A stretch of 47,203 nt of DNA from Pseudomonas mandelii (GTDB taxonomy: Bacteria > Pseudomonadota > Gammaproteobacteria > Pseudomonadales > Pseudomonadaceae). Location of the stretch: contig NZ_NMOJ01000012.1 in assembly GCF_002251635.1 (NCBI RefSeq), forward strand, positions 43,529 through 90,731. Direction: 5' to 3'. The translations under genes were made by a program, and so were the position numbers. The notes under the pieces were generated by a model, which saw only the letters and a program-made list of their open reading frames with translations, had not been told where the DNA came from and did not search any database. The first letter of the stretch is position 1. Each line of letters starts with the position of its first letter. Shown one piece after another: positions 35,702-47,082 of this stretch.

Positions 35702-36476
35702 CGACCACGTCCATCAGCGCGGCAACGGTCAACGGATCGTCGCTCAGCGGCTCGGCCAGGCAGGCCATGCAGGCCTCACGCGGGCTCATGCCGGAGCGGA
35801 TCATGCGCGCGGTAAAGATCAGCAGCCGCGTTGAGGCGACCTCTTCCAGATCATGTTGATCGAGCCGGCGCAGCGCCTGGCCCAACCGCACCACTTGCGC
35901 CGCCAGCGCGGTGTCCACCTGGGCTTCCCGGGCCACGATACGTTCTTCGTCGGCCACCGGTGGATAGCCGAAACGCATCGCCACGAAACGTTGGCGGGTG
36001 CTGGGTTTCATGCCTTTGAGCAGGTTCTGGTAACCGGGGTTGTAGGAGACCACCAGCATGAAGGACGGCGGCGCCTTCAGCACTTCGCCGGTGCGTTCCA
36101 GGAACAGTTCACGACGATCATCGGCCAATGGATGCAACACCACCACGGTGTCCTGACGCGCCTCGACCACTTCGTCGAGGTAACAGATGCCGCCTTCACG
36201 CACCGCGCGGGTCAGCGGTCCGTCCTGCCACCAGGTGCCCTGGGCACCGATCAGGTGGCGGCCGATCAGGTCGGCCGCGCTCAGATCGTCATGGCAAGCC
36301 ACGGTGTACAGCGGCAGTTTCAGCCGATGAGCCATGTGCTGGACAAAGCGGGTCTTGCCGCATCCCGTCGGGCCTTTGATCAGCACCGGCATGCCGTGTC
36401 GCCAGGCTTGCTCGAACAGCGCCTCCTCATTGTTGAGCGGTTGATAGAAGGGTTCGCAAGACGGGTTACGGTCCAT
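35685..36476 (-). CDS. nirQ: MoxR-type AAA+ ATPase NirQ (NorQ)
   Basis: 263 aa. Walker A GPTGCGKT at about residues 35-42, Walker B ICYLDEVVEAR near 97-107, then sensor regions typical of MoxR ATPases. NirQ is required to activate NO reductase with NorD and affects nitrite reductase in P. aeruginosa. It is divergent from nirS and shares its DNR box. Confidence 0.95.
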   Translation of the reverse strand: MDRNPSCEPFYQPLNNEEALFEQAWRHGMPVLIKGPTGCGKTRFVQHMAHRLKLPLYTVACHDDLSAADLIGRHLIGAQGTWWQDGPLTRAVREGGICYLDEVVEARQDTVVVLHPLADDRRELFLERTGEVLKAPPSFMLVVSYNPGYQNLLKGMKPSTRQRFVAMRFGYPPVADEERIVAREAQVDTALAAQVVRLGQALRRLDQHDLEEVASTRLLIFTARMIRSGMSPREACMACLAEPLSDDPLTVAALMDVVDVHFG

Positions 36477-36557
36477 GGGCTGCCTGTTCCAAAAGCGGAT
36501 TCAAGGAACACGCTACGGGCCCCTGCGACAACCTGGCAAGTGAGATGGCCGGCAAAC

Positions 36558-36571
36558 TTGATCGTCGTCAA
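36558..36571. promoter_or_regulatory. ANR/DNR box between nirQ and nirS
   Basis: TTGATcgtcGTCAA lies 82 bp before nirQ and 105 bp before nirS in a 199-bp divergent region. It can serve either or both promoters. Confidence 0.85.
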
Positions 36572-36597
36572 GCGAACATTGGCCTGCTCGGGCATAG

Positions 36598-38367
<1,770 letters not shown>

Positions 38368-38391
38368 GCTCCATCAATGCAAGGAAACACC

Positions 38392-38706
38392 ATGAAAAAT
38401 ACTCTGTTTTCACTGTTCGCCCTGACCGCTGCGCTGAGTGTGCAACCGGCCATGGCCCAAGACGCGCTGGAGCTGTTCAAGAGCAAACCCTGCGCAGCCT
38501 GTCATTCCATCGACACCAAGATTGTCGGCCCTGCGCTCAAGGATGTAGCGGCCAAGAACGCTGGCGTACCCGGAGCCGTGGACACCCTCGCGAGCCACAT
38601 CAAGAACGGTACACAAGGCAACTGGGGGCCGATGCCCATGCCGGCCAACCCGGTGACTGAAGAAGAAGCGAAAACGCTCGCGACTTGGGTACTGACACTC
38701 AAATAA
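38392..38706 (+). CDS. nirM: Cytochrome c551 NirM
   Basis: 104 aa precursor: signal peptide of 22 residues (cleavage after AMA), mature 82-aa c551 with heme site CAACH and axial Met in NWGPMPMP. It donates electrons to NirS. The start is the ATG at 38392 after AAGGA; an in-frame ATG five codons earlier is less likely. 24 bp behind nirS. Confidence 0.95.
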   Translation: MKNTLFSLFALTAALSVQPAMAQDALELFKSKPCAACHSIDTKIVGPALKDVAAKNAGVPGAVDTLASHIKNGTQGNWGPMPMPANPVTEEEAKTLATWVLTLK

Positions 38707-38725
38707 CCGCCAGGAGGGCGTCTTG

Positions 38726-39049
38726 ATGGTGTATCGACACGCTGTGATTCTGGCGGCCCTCCTCCTCATTTGCGCAACCGCGGTTGCGGCGCCGGACGCC
38801 CAGCGTCAGGCGCAACTCTCACACCTGCTGACCCAGGACTGCGGTGCCTGCCATGGGCTGCACCTGACTGGCGGGCTAGGCCCCGAACTGACGCGCGCAG
38901 CGCTGGCCGGCAAATCCAGGGACAGCCTGATTGCCACCGTCACCCAAGGCCGGCCCGGCACCGCGATGCCCGGTTGGGCCCCGTTGCTCAGCCCCGGCGA
39001 CATCCGTTGGCTGGTCGATCTACTTCTCCAGGGATATCCCGCACCATGA
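38726..39049 (+). CDS. nirC: Periplasmic cytochrome c55X NirC
   Basis: 107 aa from the ATG at 38726 (a TTG one codon earlier is also possible). Signal peptide to about residue 22, heme c site CGACH, Met ligand in GTAMPGW. NirC can donate electrons to NirS or assist heme d1 maturation. The stop overlaps the nirF start (ATGA). Confidence 0.93.
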   Translation: MVYRHAVILAALLLICATAVAAPDAQRQAQLSHLLTQDCGACHGLHLTGGLGPELTRAALAGKSRDSLIATVTQGRPGTAMPGWAPLLSPGDIRWLVDLLLQGYPAP

Positions 39050-40224
39050 TCCGTTCAATCCTGCTGTCAGCGGCGACCGGGCTGTTGTTGTCCGCTTGCG
39101 TTCAGCCACCATTGCGTGGCACCGGCGACTTGGGCCTGGTCGTGGAGCGCGCCACCGCAAGCGTACAAATCATCGAAAGCGACACCCAAACCGCACTGGC
39201 CCGACTCGAGGGTTTGGGCGATCTGTCCCATGCCTCGGTGGTGTTCTCCCGTGACCAGCGCTACGCCTATGTGTTCGGGCGCGACGGCGGGTTGAGCAAA
39301 ATCGACTTGCTGACCTGGCGTATCGACCATCGCGTCATCCAGGGCGGCAACAGCATTGGTGGCGCCATCAGTCAGGACGGCAAGCTGATCGCCGTGTCCA
39401 ACTACGTGCCCGGCGGGGTCAAGGTCTTTGATGCCGAAACCCTTCAGCAGGTGGCCGATATTCCGGCCACGCCCCTGGCCGATGGCAGCAAGCGCTCCCG
39501 GGTGGTCGGCCTGGTCGACGCGCCGGGGCAACGTTTTGTCTTCAGCCTGTTCGATACCGGCGAGATCTGGACCGCCGATTTCAGTCAGGGCAGCACACCA
39601 CAAATCAGCCGTTTCACCGGCATTGGTGAGCAACCCTACGATGCCTTGATCACCCCGGACGGACGCTATTACATGGCCGGCCTGTTCGGTGAAGACGGCA
39701 TGGCGCAACTCGACCTCTGGCATCCAGAACGCGGCGTGCAGCGAGTACTCGGCGATTACGGACGCGGTCAGGCGAAACTCCCGGTCTACAAGATGCCGCA
39801 CCTGGAAGGCTGGGCCGTCGCCGATAACCAGGCCTTCGTGCCCGCCGTCGGCCGGCATCAAGTGTTGGTGATGGATTCACGCACCTGGCAGCAGACCGCC
39901 GTGATTCCAGTGGCCGGCCAACCGGTGTTCGTCACGTCGCGCCCGGACGGTCGGCAGCTGTGGGTCAATTTCGCCTACCCGGACAACGATCGGGTTCAGG
40001 TCATCGACACCGAAACCCACGCCGTGGTCGCCGATCTGCGCCCCGGGCCAGCGGTGCTGCACATGGAATTCACCGCACGCGGCGACCAATTGTGGCTGTC
40101 ATTACGCGACGGTGATCAGGTCCAGGTCTGGGATCCGTACCGCCTGAAGCTGCTGAGCACCCTGCCCGCCAGAGCACCGAGCGGCATCTTCTTCAGCAGT
40201 CGCGCGCAGAAAATGGGGTATTGA
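39046..40224 (+). CDS. nirF: Heme d1 biosynthesis protein NirF
   Basis: 392 aa periplasmic lipoprotein: lipobox LLLSAC with Cys near residue 16. The rest is a beta-propeller related to the d1 domain of NirS. NirF acts late in heme d1 synthesis and binds the precursor (established). Confidence 0.95.
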   Translation: MIRSILLSAATGLLLSACVQPPLRGTGDLGLVVERATASVQIIESDTQTALARLEGLGDLSHASVVFSRDQRYAYVFGRDGGLSKIDLLTWRIDHRVIQGGNSIGGAISQDGKLIAVSNYVPGGVKVFDAETLQQVADIPATPLADGSKRSRVVGLVDAPGQRFVFSLFDTGEIWTADFSQGSTPQISRFTGIGEQPYDALITPDGRYYMAGLFGEDGMAQLDLWHPERGVQRVLGDYGRGQAKLPVYKMPHLEGWAVADNQAFVPAVGRHQVLVMDSRTWQQTAVIPVAGQPVFVTSRPDGRQLWVNFAYPDNDRVQVIDTETHAVVADLRPGPAVLHMEFTARGDQLWLSLRDGDQVQVWDPYRLKLLSTLPARAPSGIFFSSRAQKMGY

Positions 40225-40225
40225 A

Positions 40226-40684
40226 ATGGACCTTGAACGACTCAGCCGCCAACTCATCGACCGCTTTCAGCACGGCATGCCGCTGTGTCCGTCACCGTAC
40301 AAGGAGATGGCCAGGATTCTCGGTTGCCGCGAATCCCAGGTGATGGCCTGCCTGGAAGAAATGGATCAGGCCGGCACCCTCTCACGCATCGGCCCGGTGT
40401 TCGAACACAGCCGCGCCGGGGCCAGCACCCTCGCCGCCCTCGCCGTGCCCGCTGACCGCCTGCAACAGGTGGCCGATCGCGTCAGTCAGTACCCGGAGGT
40501 CAATCACAACTACGCACGGGAGCATTTCTACAACCTGTGGTTTGTGCTGACCGGCCCTGATCGCCAACACATCGACCGCGTGCTCAAGGAACTGGAGGAC
40601 GACACCGGCCTCATGCCGCTGGACCTGCCGATGTTGACCGCCTACCGCATCGACCTGGGCTTTGCCCTGGGAGAAAACTCATGA
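40226..40684 (+). CDS. nirD: Siroheme decarboxylase subunit NirD
   Basis: 152 aa Lrp/AsnC-like protein. With NirL, NirG and NirH it decarboxylates siroheme to didecarboxysiroheme on the way to heme d1. It is most like NirG of this cluster (shared PEVxHNYxREHxxNxWFVL). The conserved RIGPVFEH region is present. It starts one base after the nirF stop. Confidence 0.94.
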   Translation: MDLERLSRQLIDRFQHGMPLCPSPYKEMARILGCRESQVMACLEEMDQAGTLSRIGPVFEHSRAGASTLAALAVPADRLQQVADRVSQYPEVNHNYAREHFYNLWFVLTGPDRQHIDRVLKELEDDTGLMPLDLPMLTAYRIDLGFALGENS

Positions 40685-41196
40685 CACCAGGATTGAACCC
40701 CAAACAAGCATTGGCGCTGCGCCGGCACCTCGAAGGCGGGTTGCCGCTGGTGTCGCGCCCGTATCAGGCTCTCGCCGAACGGCTCAACGCTGACGAAAAC
40801 CAGGTACTCGAACAGATGCGCCAATGGAGCGAGCAAGGGCTGTTTCGCCGTATCGGCCTGGTGCTGCACCATCGCGCACTGGGTTTTACCGCCAACGCCA
40901 TGCTGGTGCTGGATATTCCCGATGCGCTGATTGACGAAGTCGGCCAGCGCCTGGGGCGAGCGCCCGGCATCAACCTCTGCTATCAGCGGCCCCGGCGCCT
41001 GCCGCAGTGGCGGTACAACCTGTTTTGCATGGTGCACGGGCGTCAACGTGAGCAGGTTGAGGCGCAGATCCAGGCGTTGTTGGAGGAGCATCTACTGAGC
41101 GACCTGCCCCATCAATTACTGTTCAGCACCCAGGTCTTCAAACAGTGCGGCGGCCGTTTTGCGCCCTCGCGCACCGGAGTACCGACCCATGGATGA
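40681..41196 (+). CDS. nirL: Siroheme decarboxylase subunit NirL
   Basis: 171 aa AsnC-like protein, paralogue of NirH (shared CYxRPRRxxxWRYNLFxMVHGR). Starts inside the nirD stop (ATGA) and overlaps nirG by eight bases. Confidence 0.93.
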   Translation: MTPGLNPKQALALRRHLEGGLPLVSRPYQALAERLNADENQVLEQMRQWSEQGLFRRIGLVLHHRALGFTANAMLVLDIPDALIDEVGQRLGRAPGINLCYQRPRRLPQWRYNLFCMVHGRQREQVEAQIQALLEEHLLSDLPHQLLFSTQVFKQCGGRFAPSRTGVPTHG

Positions 41197-41632
41197 CCTC
41201 GACCGCCGACTGATCAACCGTTTGCAATTGGGCTTGCCGCTGGTGCGCCACCCCTGGCGGGTATTGGCGGCCGAACTGCAGAGCAGCAGCACTGAACTGC
41301 TCGACCGATTGCACACCCTGCTCGCTGATGGCGTGCTCACACGCTTCGGCCCGATGTTCGACATTGAACGGCTGGGCGGCGCCTTCACCCTCGCCGCGTT
41401 GGCGGTGCCGGAAGAACGTTTCGATGACGTCGCCGAACAGCTCAATGGCCTGCCGGAAGTGGCGCACAACTACCGACGCGAACACGCCTGGAACATGTGG
41501 TTCGTGCTTGGCTGCGCGACCGAAGAAGGCATCGCCGAGACGCTGCAGCGCATCGAAACCCTGACCGGCCTGCCCCTGCTCAACCTGCCTAAGGAGGAGA
41601 CTTACCATGTCGGTCTGTATTTCCCGGTCTGA
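41189..41632 (+). CDS. nirG: Siroheme decarboxylase subunit NirG
   Basis: 147 aa from the ATG at 41189 ([13 protein letters not shown]). AsnC-like winged helix followed by a ligand domain with [19 protein letters not shown], parallel to NirD. Overlaps nirH by 26 bases. Confidence 0.93.
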   Translation: MDDLDRRLINRLQLGLPLVRHPWRVLAAELQSSSTELLDRLHTLLADGVLTRFGPMFDIERLGGAFTLAALAVPEERFDDVAEQLNGLPEVAHNYRREHAWNMWFVLGCATEEGIAETLQRIETLTGLPLLNLPKEETYHVGLYFPV

Positions 41633-42110
41633 AGACACCCTCGCCCAGCGTCTGATTGCGTTGACCCAGGCCGGTCTGCCGTTGCTGGATGACCCGTGGG
41701 CGTGGCTCGCCGAACAACTGGAATTAAGCATCGAATCCACCCTGGACCTACTTAAGCGCTTGCAGGCCGAGGGCGCGATTCGGCGCATTGCCGCCGTACC
41801 CAATCACTACCGACTGGGCTATCGCCACAACGGCATGACGGTCTGGGATGTGCGCGACACCGACATAACGCGCCTCGGCGCGCTGATCGGCGCGCAGCCT
41901 TTCGTCAGCCACTGCTATCGCCGCCCGCGCCGAACCGGATGGCGCTACAACCTGTTCGCCATGGTGCATGGCCGCAGCCGCGATGAGATCAACAGCTACC
42001 GCGAGCACCTGCGCTATTTGTTGGGCGAGGCCTCTGCTGCCGACGAAATGCTGGTGAGCAGCCGCATCCTGAAGAAAACCGGCTTGCGATTACCTGTCGT
42101 TTCGCACTGA
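41607..42110 (+). CDS. nirH: Siroheme decarboxylase subunit NirH
   Basis: 167 aa, paralogue of NirL with HCYRRPRRTGWRYNLFAMVHGR. AAGGAGGAG eleven bases before ATG inside nirG gives a strong ribosome binding site. Completes the separate four-gene decarboxylase set. Confidence 0.93.
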   Translation: MSVCISRSEDTLAQRLIALTQAGLPLLDDPWAWLAEQLELSIESTLDLLKRLQAEGAIRRIAAVPNHYRLGYRHNGMTVWDVRDTDITRLGALIGAQPFVSHCYRRPRRTGWRYNLFAMVHGRSRDEINSYREHLRYLLGEASAADEMLVSSRILKKTGLRLPVVSH

Positions 42111-42136
42111 ACACGCCCTGACTCAAGGAGAGTTGC

Positions 42137-43315
42137 ATGTTGAGGATCAGCCAATACCTGCGTGCGCTGGCAGGCCAGGCGCCTGCACCCAGAACCAGTC
42201 CACCGGGCAGTAACCGGGCGCCGGTGGTGATCTGGAACCTGCTCAGGCGCTGCAACCTGACCTGCAAACATTGCTACGCCACCTCGGCCGACAGTGTCTT
42301 TCGCGACGAACTGGATACGGCCGCCGCGCTGACCGTGATCGACGATTTGCATGATGCCGGGGTGAAGGTGTTGATACTTTCCGGTGGCGAACCGCTGTTG
42401 CGCGAGGATCTGTTTGTGCTCAGCGCCTACGCCCGCACCAAGGGTTTCTTTGTGGCCTTGTCCACCAACGGCACGCTGATCGATGAGCAGAACATTGCGC
42501 AGATCAGTGCGGCGAATTTCGATTACCTCGGCATCAGCATCGATGGACTGGAAGCCACCCATGACGCTTTCCGCCAACTCAAGGGCAGCTTCGCCCGCTC
42601 CATGCAGGCGATCCGGCTCTGTCGCGAACAAGGCATTCGCGTCGGGCTGCGCACTACCCTGACCCAGGAAAACCATCCGCAGTTACCCCAATTACTGGCG
42701 CTGATGCGCGAGTTCGACGTGCAGAAGTTTTATCTGTCGCACCTCAACTACAGCGGTCGCGGTAAACGCAGTCGCAAACTCGACGCGCACCAGCAGATGA
42801 GCCGCGAGGCCATGACGTTGATCTTTGAGCGAGCCTGGGAAGACATCCAACAGGGGCGCGACAGCGATTTTGTCAGCGGTAACAACGATGCCGATGCCAT
42901 TCTGCTGCTGCAATGGGCAGCCCTGCGTATTCCCGAGCATTACCCACGCCTGGAAAACATGCTCCGCGCCTGGGGTGGCAACGCCTCCGGCAGCGGCATT
43001 GCCAATATCGACAACACCGGCGAAGTGCACCCGGACACCTACTGGTGGCAGCACTCGGTGGGCAATGCCCGCCGCACGCCGTTCCGCACGTTGTGGCTGG
43101 ATCAGCCGGATGCCCTGCTGTTGCGCCTGCGTGAGCATCCCCGCGCCGTCGGTGGTCGTTGCGCGCAATGCCGCTGGTTGCCCATCTGCAACGGCAACAC
43201 CCGCACGCGAGCCTGGGCCGAGGGTGATTTGTGGGGCCAGGACCCCGGCTGCCACCTCAGCGATGACGAAATCGGTGTTACGCCGTCAACGAACATCCCT
43301 TGCATCACCCACTGA
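42137..43315 (+). CDS. nirJ: Heme d1 biosynthesis radical SAM protein NirJ
   Basis: 392 aa. Radical-SAM motif Cys39-x3-Cys43-x2-Cys46, SGGEPLLREDL for SAM, and a C-terminal SPASM-like cysteine group (RCAQCRWLPICNGN). NirJ converts the propionates at rings A and B to the keto groups of heme d1. AAGGAG precedes the ATG. Confidence 0.95.
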   Translation: MLRISQYLRALAGQAPAPRTSPPGSNRAPVVIWNLLRRCNLTCKHCYATSADSVFRDELDTAAALTVIDDLHDAGVKVLILSGGEPLLREDLFVLSAYARTKGFFVALSTNGTLIDEQNIAQISAANFDYLGISIDGLEATHDAFRQLKGSFARSMQAIRLCREQGIRVGLRTTLTQENHPQLPQLLALMREFDVQKFYLSHLNYSGRGKRSRKLDAHQQMSREAMTLIFERAWEDIQQGRDSDFVSGNNDADAILLLQWAALRIPEHYPRLENMLRAWGGNASGSGIANIDNTGEVHPDTYWWQHSVGNARRTPFRTLWLDQPDALLLRLREHPRAVGGRCAQCRWLPICNGNTRTRAWAEGDLWGQDPGCHLSDDEIGVTPSTNIPCITH

Positions 43316-43385
43316 ATAGCCCGTCCGGCCAACCACCTGACAAAGGCTGGGGCCGGCCAACCTGATGAAGCACCAAGGACGTCCC

Positions 43386-44225
43386 ATGCCTCCATCAATT
43401 GCTATACCGGCCACACTTGAGTCGCCGTTCCGGCCGGGCGAAGTTGCCCTGGTCGGCGCCGGCCCCGGCGATCCACGCCTGCTGACCCTGCGCGCCTGGA
43501 GCCTGTTGATGCAGGCCGACGCCGTGGTGTACGACCGGCTGATCAGCCCCGAACTGCTGAACTTGATTCCCCTGACCTGCGCTCGGCATTACGTCGGCAA
43601 GGCCAGTGGCTGCCACAGCCTGCCCCAGGAACAGATCAACGAGCTGCTGGCCGACCTCGCCGATCAAGGGCAACGCGTGGTCCGGCTCAAGGGCGGCGAC
43701 CCGTTCATTTTCGGTCGCGGTGCCGAGGAGCTGGAGTACCTGCTGCAACGCGGCATTGATTGCCAGGTGGTGCCGGGAATCACCGCCGCTTCCGGCTGCA
43801 GCGCCTATGCAGGCATACCGTTGACCCACCGCGATCTGGTCAATTCCTGCCGGTTCATCACCGGCCATTTGCAACGCGATGGCGAGTTGTCGCTGCCCTG
43901 GAGCAGCCTCGCCGACAGTAGCCAGACGCTGGTGTTTTACATGGGCTTGTCGAACCTGGGGATCATCGCTCAACGCTTGATCGAAGCCGGGCTGTCGGCC
44001 GACACACCGGCGGCGCTGATCAGCAACGGCACGCGACCCGACCAGCACGTCGCCCGCGGCAAGCTGCACCAATTGCCGACCCTCGCGCTGGATTGTCCAC
44101 CGGGTATTCCGACACTGACGGTAATCGGCTTAGTGGTCGATATGTTTGACGCAGAACAGCTGGAATACCCGGCGCGACTCTACCCGACCCAAGCCCTGCT
44201 ACGTCGCGCCAAGGTGGCGATATGA
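43386..44225 (+). CDS. nirE: Uroporphyrinogen-III C-methyltransferase NirE
   Basis: 279 aa, the length of P. aeruginosa NirE, from the ATG at 43386 with AAGGA six bases upstream; an ATG at 43365 has no such site. SUMT motifs are GAGPGDPRLLTLRA, VVRLKGGDPFIFGRGAEE and VPGITAASG. It makes precorrin-2 for the heme d1 branch. Its end overlaps nirN (ATGA). Confidence 0.95.
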   Translation: MPPSIAIPATLESPFRPGEVALVGAGPGDPRLLTLRAWSLLMQADAVVYDRLISPELLNLIPLTCARHYVGKASGCHSLPQEQINELLADLADQGQRVVRLKGGDPFIFGRGAEELEYLLQRGIDCQVVPGITAASGCSAYAGIPLTHRDLVNSCRFITGHLQRDGELSLPWSSLADSSQTLVFYMGLSNLGIIAQRLIEAGLSADTPAALISNGTRPDQHVARGKLHQLPTLALDCPPGIPTLTVIGLVVDMFDAEQLEYPARLYPTQALLRRAKVAI

Positions 44226-45667
44226 GGCGCATCGTTCTTGCCCACCTGTTAGGGGTCAGTGCGGCCCAGGCCGGCGCAGCAGTGCCGGCACTTGAACACG
44301 CGGCGCAACTCTATCAGCAGCATTGCCAGAGCTGTCACGGTATCAACCGTCTCGGCGGCGCAGGGCCGGCGTTGTTGCCTGAGAGCCTCAGCCGGATCAA
44401 ACCCAATGAAATTCGCAGCGTGATTCAAAACGGTCGCCCCGCGAGCCAGATGACCGGCTATGCCAACGTGTTCAGCCCCGCGCAGGTCGACGCGCTGGTG
44501 GATTACCTTCAGCAACCGCCCGCCACCCCGCCCACCTGGAGCAATGACGACATTCTCGGCAGTTACTCGATGCTCGCGGACCTGAGCAAACTGCCCTCCA
44601 CGCCCCAGCACGGCGCCGACCCGCTGAACCTGTTTGTGGTGGTAGAAGCTGGCGACCATCACATCGACATCCTCGACGGTGACCGCTTTGAGGTGCTCGC
44701 GCGGTTCGCTTCGCACTTCGCCGTGCACGGCGGACCGAAGTTCTCGCCCGATGGGCGCTTCGTCTACTTCGCATCCCGTGACGGCTGGATCAGTCTGTAT
44801 GACTTGCACAACCTGAAGCTGATCGCCGAGGTCCGCGCCGGCCTTAACACCCGCAACCTGGCGGTGAGCAAGGATGGACGCTGGGTGCTGGTGGGCAACT
44901 ATTTGCCCGGCAACCTGGTGGTGCTCGATGCCCGCGATCTGTCGCTGGTCAAAACCATCCCGACCATCGGTCAGAACGGTACCGCGTCACGGGTCAGCGC
45001 GGTTTACTCCGCCCCGCCGCGCGACAGTTTCATCGTCGCACTCAAGGACGTGAAGGAAGTCTGGGAGCTGTCCTGGTCGGGCATACCGGATTTCGAACCC
45101 CGGCGGATTCCTGCCGGGGATTTTCTCGATGATTTTTCCTTTTCGCCGGACTACAAACAGCTGCTGGCCACGTCGCGCAAGGCCCAGGGCGGCCAGGTCA
45201 TCGACCTCGACAGCGGCAAGGTGGTCGCCGACATACCGCTGCCGGGCATGCCGCATTTGGGGTCGGGGACCTATTGGAAACGCAACGGTGAGTGGGTGTT
45301 CGCCACGCCGAATATCAGCAAGGGACTGATCTCGGTCATCGACTTCAAGACCTGGAAACTGATCAAGGAAATTCCGACCCTGGGGCCCGGGTTTTTCATG
45401 CGCAGTCATGTCAACTCGCGGTACGCCTGGACTGACGTGTTCTTCGGGCCCGACAACGATGCGATCCACCTGATCGACAAACAGACGCTGGAGATTGCCC
45501 ACACCTTACGCCCGATGCCCGGTAAAACCGCCGCTCATGTTGAGTTCACCCGGGATGGCCGTTTCCTGCTGTTGAGCATCTGGGCCACCGACGGTGCGCT
45601 GATTGTCTACGACAGCAACACCCTCCAGGAGATCAAACGCATTCCGATGAAATTGCCTGCGGCATAG
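44222..45667 (+). CDS. nirN: NirN, cd1-like cytochrome of heme d1 maturation
   Basis: 481 aa. Signal peptide of about 18 residues, heme c site CQSCH near residue 36, and a C-terminal d1-type propeller homologous to NirS (residues about 110-480). NirN is a dihydro-heme d1 dehydrogenase that forms the last double bond and hands over d1 to NirS. Last gene of the operon; no clear intrinsic terminator follows. Confidence 0.94.
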   Translation: MRRIVLAHLLGVSAAQAGAAVPALEHAAQLYQQHCQSCHGINRLGGAGPALLPESLSRIKPNEIRSVIQNGRPASQMTGYANVFSPAQVDALVDYLQQPPATPPTWSNDDILGSYSMLADLSKLPSTPQHGADPLNLFVVVEAGDHHIDILDGDRFEVLARFASHFAVHGGPKFSPDGRFVYFASRDGWISLYDLHNLKLIAEVRAGLNTRNLAVSKDGRWVLVGNYLPGNLVVLDARDLSLVKTIPTIGQNGTASRVSAVYSAPPRDSFIVALKDVKEVWELSWSGIPDFEPRRIPAGDFLDDFSFSPDYKQLLATSRKAQGGQVIDLDSGKVVADIPLPGMPHLGSGTYWKRNGEWVFATPNISKGLISVIDFKTWKLIKEIPTLGPGFFMRSHVNSRYAWTDVFFGPDNDAIHLIDKQTLEIAHTLRPMPGKTAAHVEFTRDGRFLLLSIWATDGALIVYDSNTLQEIKRIPMKLPAA

Positions 45668-45689
45668 GTATCTACACATCTTTTTTTAC

Positions 45690-45900
45690 GGGTTGAGTGC
45701 TGTGGTTGTCGGGGGGCGCTGAGTACATATCCGTTGTTTGGGTCACGGCTGACATGGGTTCCGCCCTTACGGCGGGTCACTTTGGAAAAGCCCCAAAGTA
45801 ACCAAAAGGGCTCTTGCCCCACCACTCGGCACCTCGCCTAGGCTCGGTGTGCCCTCACGCAGGCTTTGGACCGTGGGCCGCCGCCATGGGCCATCCTTAA
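45690..45900. repeat. Structured intergenic sequence, probable dispersed Pseudomonas repeat
   Basis: The stretch 45668-45926 has no credible gene. It contains several inverted repeats: CCGCC-cttac-GGCGG, ACTTTGG-aaaagcc-CCAAAGT (45779-45799) and GGCACCTCGCCTAGGCTCGG. I recall this kind of sequence as a common intergenic repeat in fluorescent pseudomonads, often mis-annotated as short proteins, but I cannot verify copy number here. Confidence 0.5.
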
Positions 45901-45923
45901 GCATACGCATTCCCCTGTGGGAG

Positions 45924-45958
45924 ATTCTATGTTTGGGGGGAACACCCAAACATAGAAT
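45924..45958. repeat. Perfect 14-bp hairpin at the transposase 3' end
   Basis: ATTCTATGTTTGGG (45924-45937) and CCCAAACATAGAAT (45945-45958) form perfect arms with a 7-nt loop. The transposase stop lies within the left arm. It may be an end structure of the element or a terminator. Confidence 0.8.
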
Positions 45959-46889
45959 TTGGCTTGTATTCGGTTTGGTTTTTCATCAGGGCAAACATCA
46001 CTCTGGCCAGCTTGCGTGCCAGGATTACCAAGGCCTGAGTGCCTTTTAGACCTCTGGCCAGATAGCGTTCGTAGTACGGCTTCCAGGTCGGCGAACGGCT
46101 GGCAGCCATAGCGCTATTGTGAAACAAGCGCCGGAACTCCGAGTCCCCTCGTTTAGAGAGTCGGCGCTTTTGATCCTTTTGTCCTGACTGCCTCACACGC
46201 GGATCCATGCCGAGGAAGGCGACGTACTCGTCGCTGTTGGCAAATTCCCCACGCATAAAAGCAGTGGCCGCTGCGGTGGCCGTCAGGAGCCCTACGCCCT
46301 CGATGGCCTGGCAACGCTTCACCTGATCATCAATCCCACCTTCCTCAGCAATTTCCTTGAGCGTTTTCTGAATCATCTTTTCGAACTGGGCAATGGCGGC
46401 CAGAAGCTGGTTGAAGTGCTCTTTCAGCAAGGATTCGTTTTTCCAGCTCTGCTTGAGTGCAACACAGGCCCGGACCAACTGAGCCCGACGGCGAAGCAGG
46501 CTTTTCATTTGTGTGTAAGCCTTCGGTGGCGGATTCCAGATCCTCAATCTGTCGGATTCGCGGCTCAAGTAACGGGCCAGCAGTTCGGCATCCAACGTAT
46601 CTGTTTTCGCCCTCATGCCTATTCCATCGTGGTATTTGTTGAGGCGACTGCCATCGATGACGTAAACGTCATGGCCCATTTCATGGGCCATTTCCGTTGT
46701 ATCAAGGTGATAGATATTGGTCGCTTCTAGCGCGATAGCGCTGTGCGCTGGCAGCGTCTTGAGCCATTGCTTCAAGGTTGATCGCTTGTTCGCGATATTT
46801 AGGGTCTTTTCCAGGTCGGATCGATAGATAACGATCTCGTCCTTCGCCACATCCACACCGACGACCACCTGCGAATCCAGGATTGTCAT
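45927..46889 (-). CDS. IS110-family transposase (DEDD recombinase)
   Basis: 320 aa. The N-terminal RuvC-like DEDD domain has Asp13 (VGVDVAKDEI), Glu55 (AIALEATN), Asp97 and Asp100 (KTDTLDAELLARY). The C-terminal Transposase_20 part has AIEGVGLLTATA and the serine-bearing segment FHNSAMAA. Full length, with no frameshift. IS110 recombinases use an element-encoded bridge RNA (established for IS621 and relatives). Confidence 0.92.
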   Translation of the reverse strand: MTILDSQVVVGVDVAKDEIVIYRSDLEKTLNIANKRSTLKQWLKTLPAHSAIALEATNIYHLDTTEMAHEMGHDVYVIDGSRLNKYHDGIGMRAKTDTLDAELLARYLSRESDRLRIWNPPPKAYTQMKSLLRRRAQLVRACVALKQSWKNESLLKEHFNQLLAAIAQFEKMIQKTLKEIAEEGGIDDQVKRCQAIEGVGLLTATAAATAFMRGEFANSDEYVAFLGMDPRVRQSGQKDQKRRLSKRGDSEFRRLFHNSAMAASRSPTWKPYYERYLARGLKGTQALVILARKLARVMFALMKNQTEYKPNSMFGCSPQT

Positions 46890-47082
46890 GGCACACCCTC
46901 CGAGCTAGGGTTTAGATACTTGACGGGGTTCACCGTTGCGCTGGCTTGTTTCTATCGTCGGTCCGAGCCGATGCATTCCTTATCGGCGCATTAGGTGAAG
47001 GGGTGGGACGAAGTCTCCTGGGTCATTGCGGTGTTCTCTTGTTATGGGTAGACGCCAATGTCCGGCGGTTAAACGCGATCCA
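46890..47082 (-). ncRNA. Candidate bridge-RNA region of the IS110 element
   Basis: About 190 bp of noncoding sequence before the transposase start, the usual place of the bridge RNA in IS110-group elements. It has local inverted repeats, e.g. GGTCCGAGCC and pairing segments near CCGATG...CATTCCTTATCGG. I cannot fold it here; the call rests on position and family. Confidence 0.35.

Noticed and set aside
40226-42110. nirD, nirL, nirG and nirH as transcription factors
   Set aside because: They are AsnC-like in fold, but their place in the heme d1 operon and paired motifs identify them as siroheme decarboxylase subunits.
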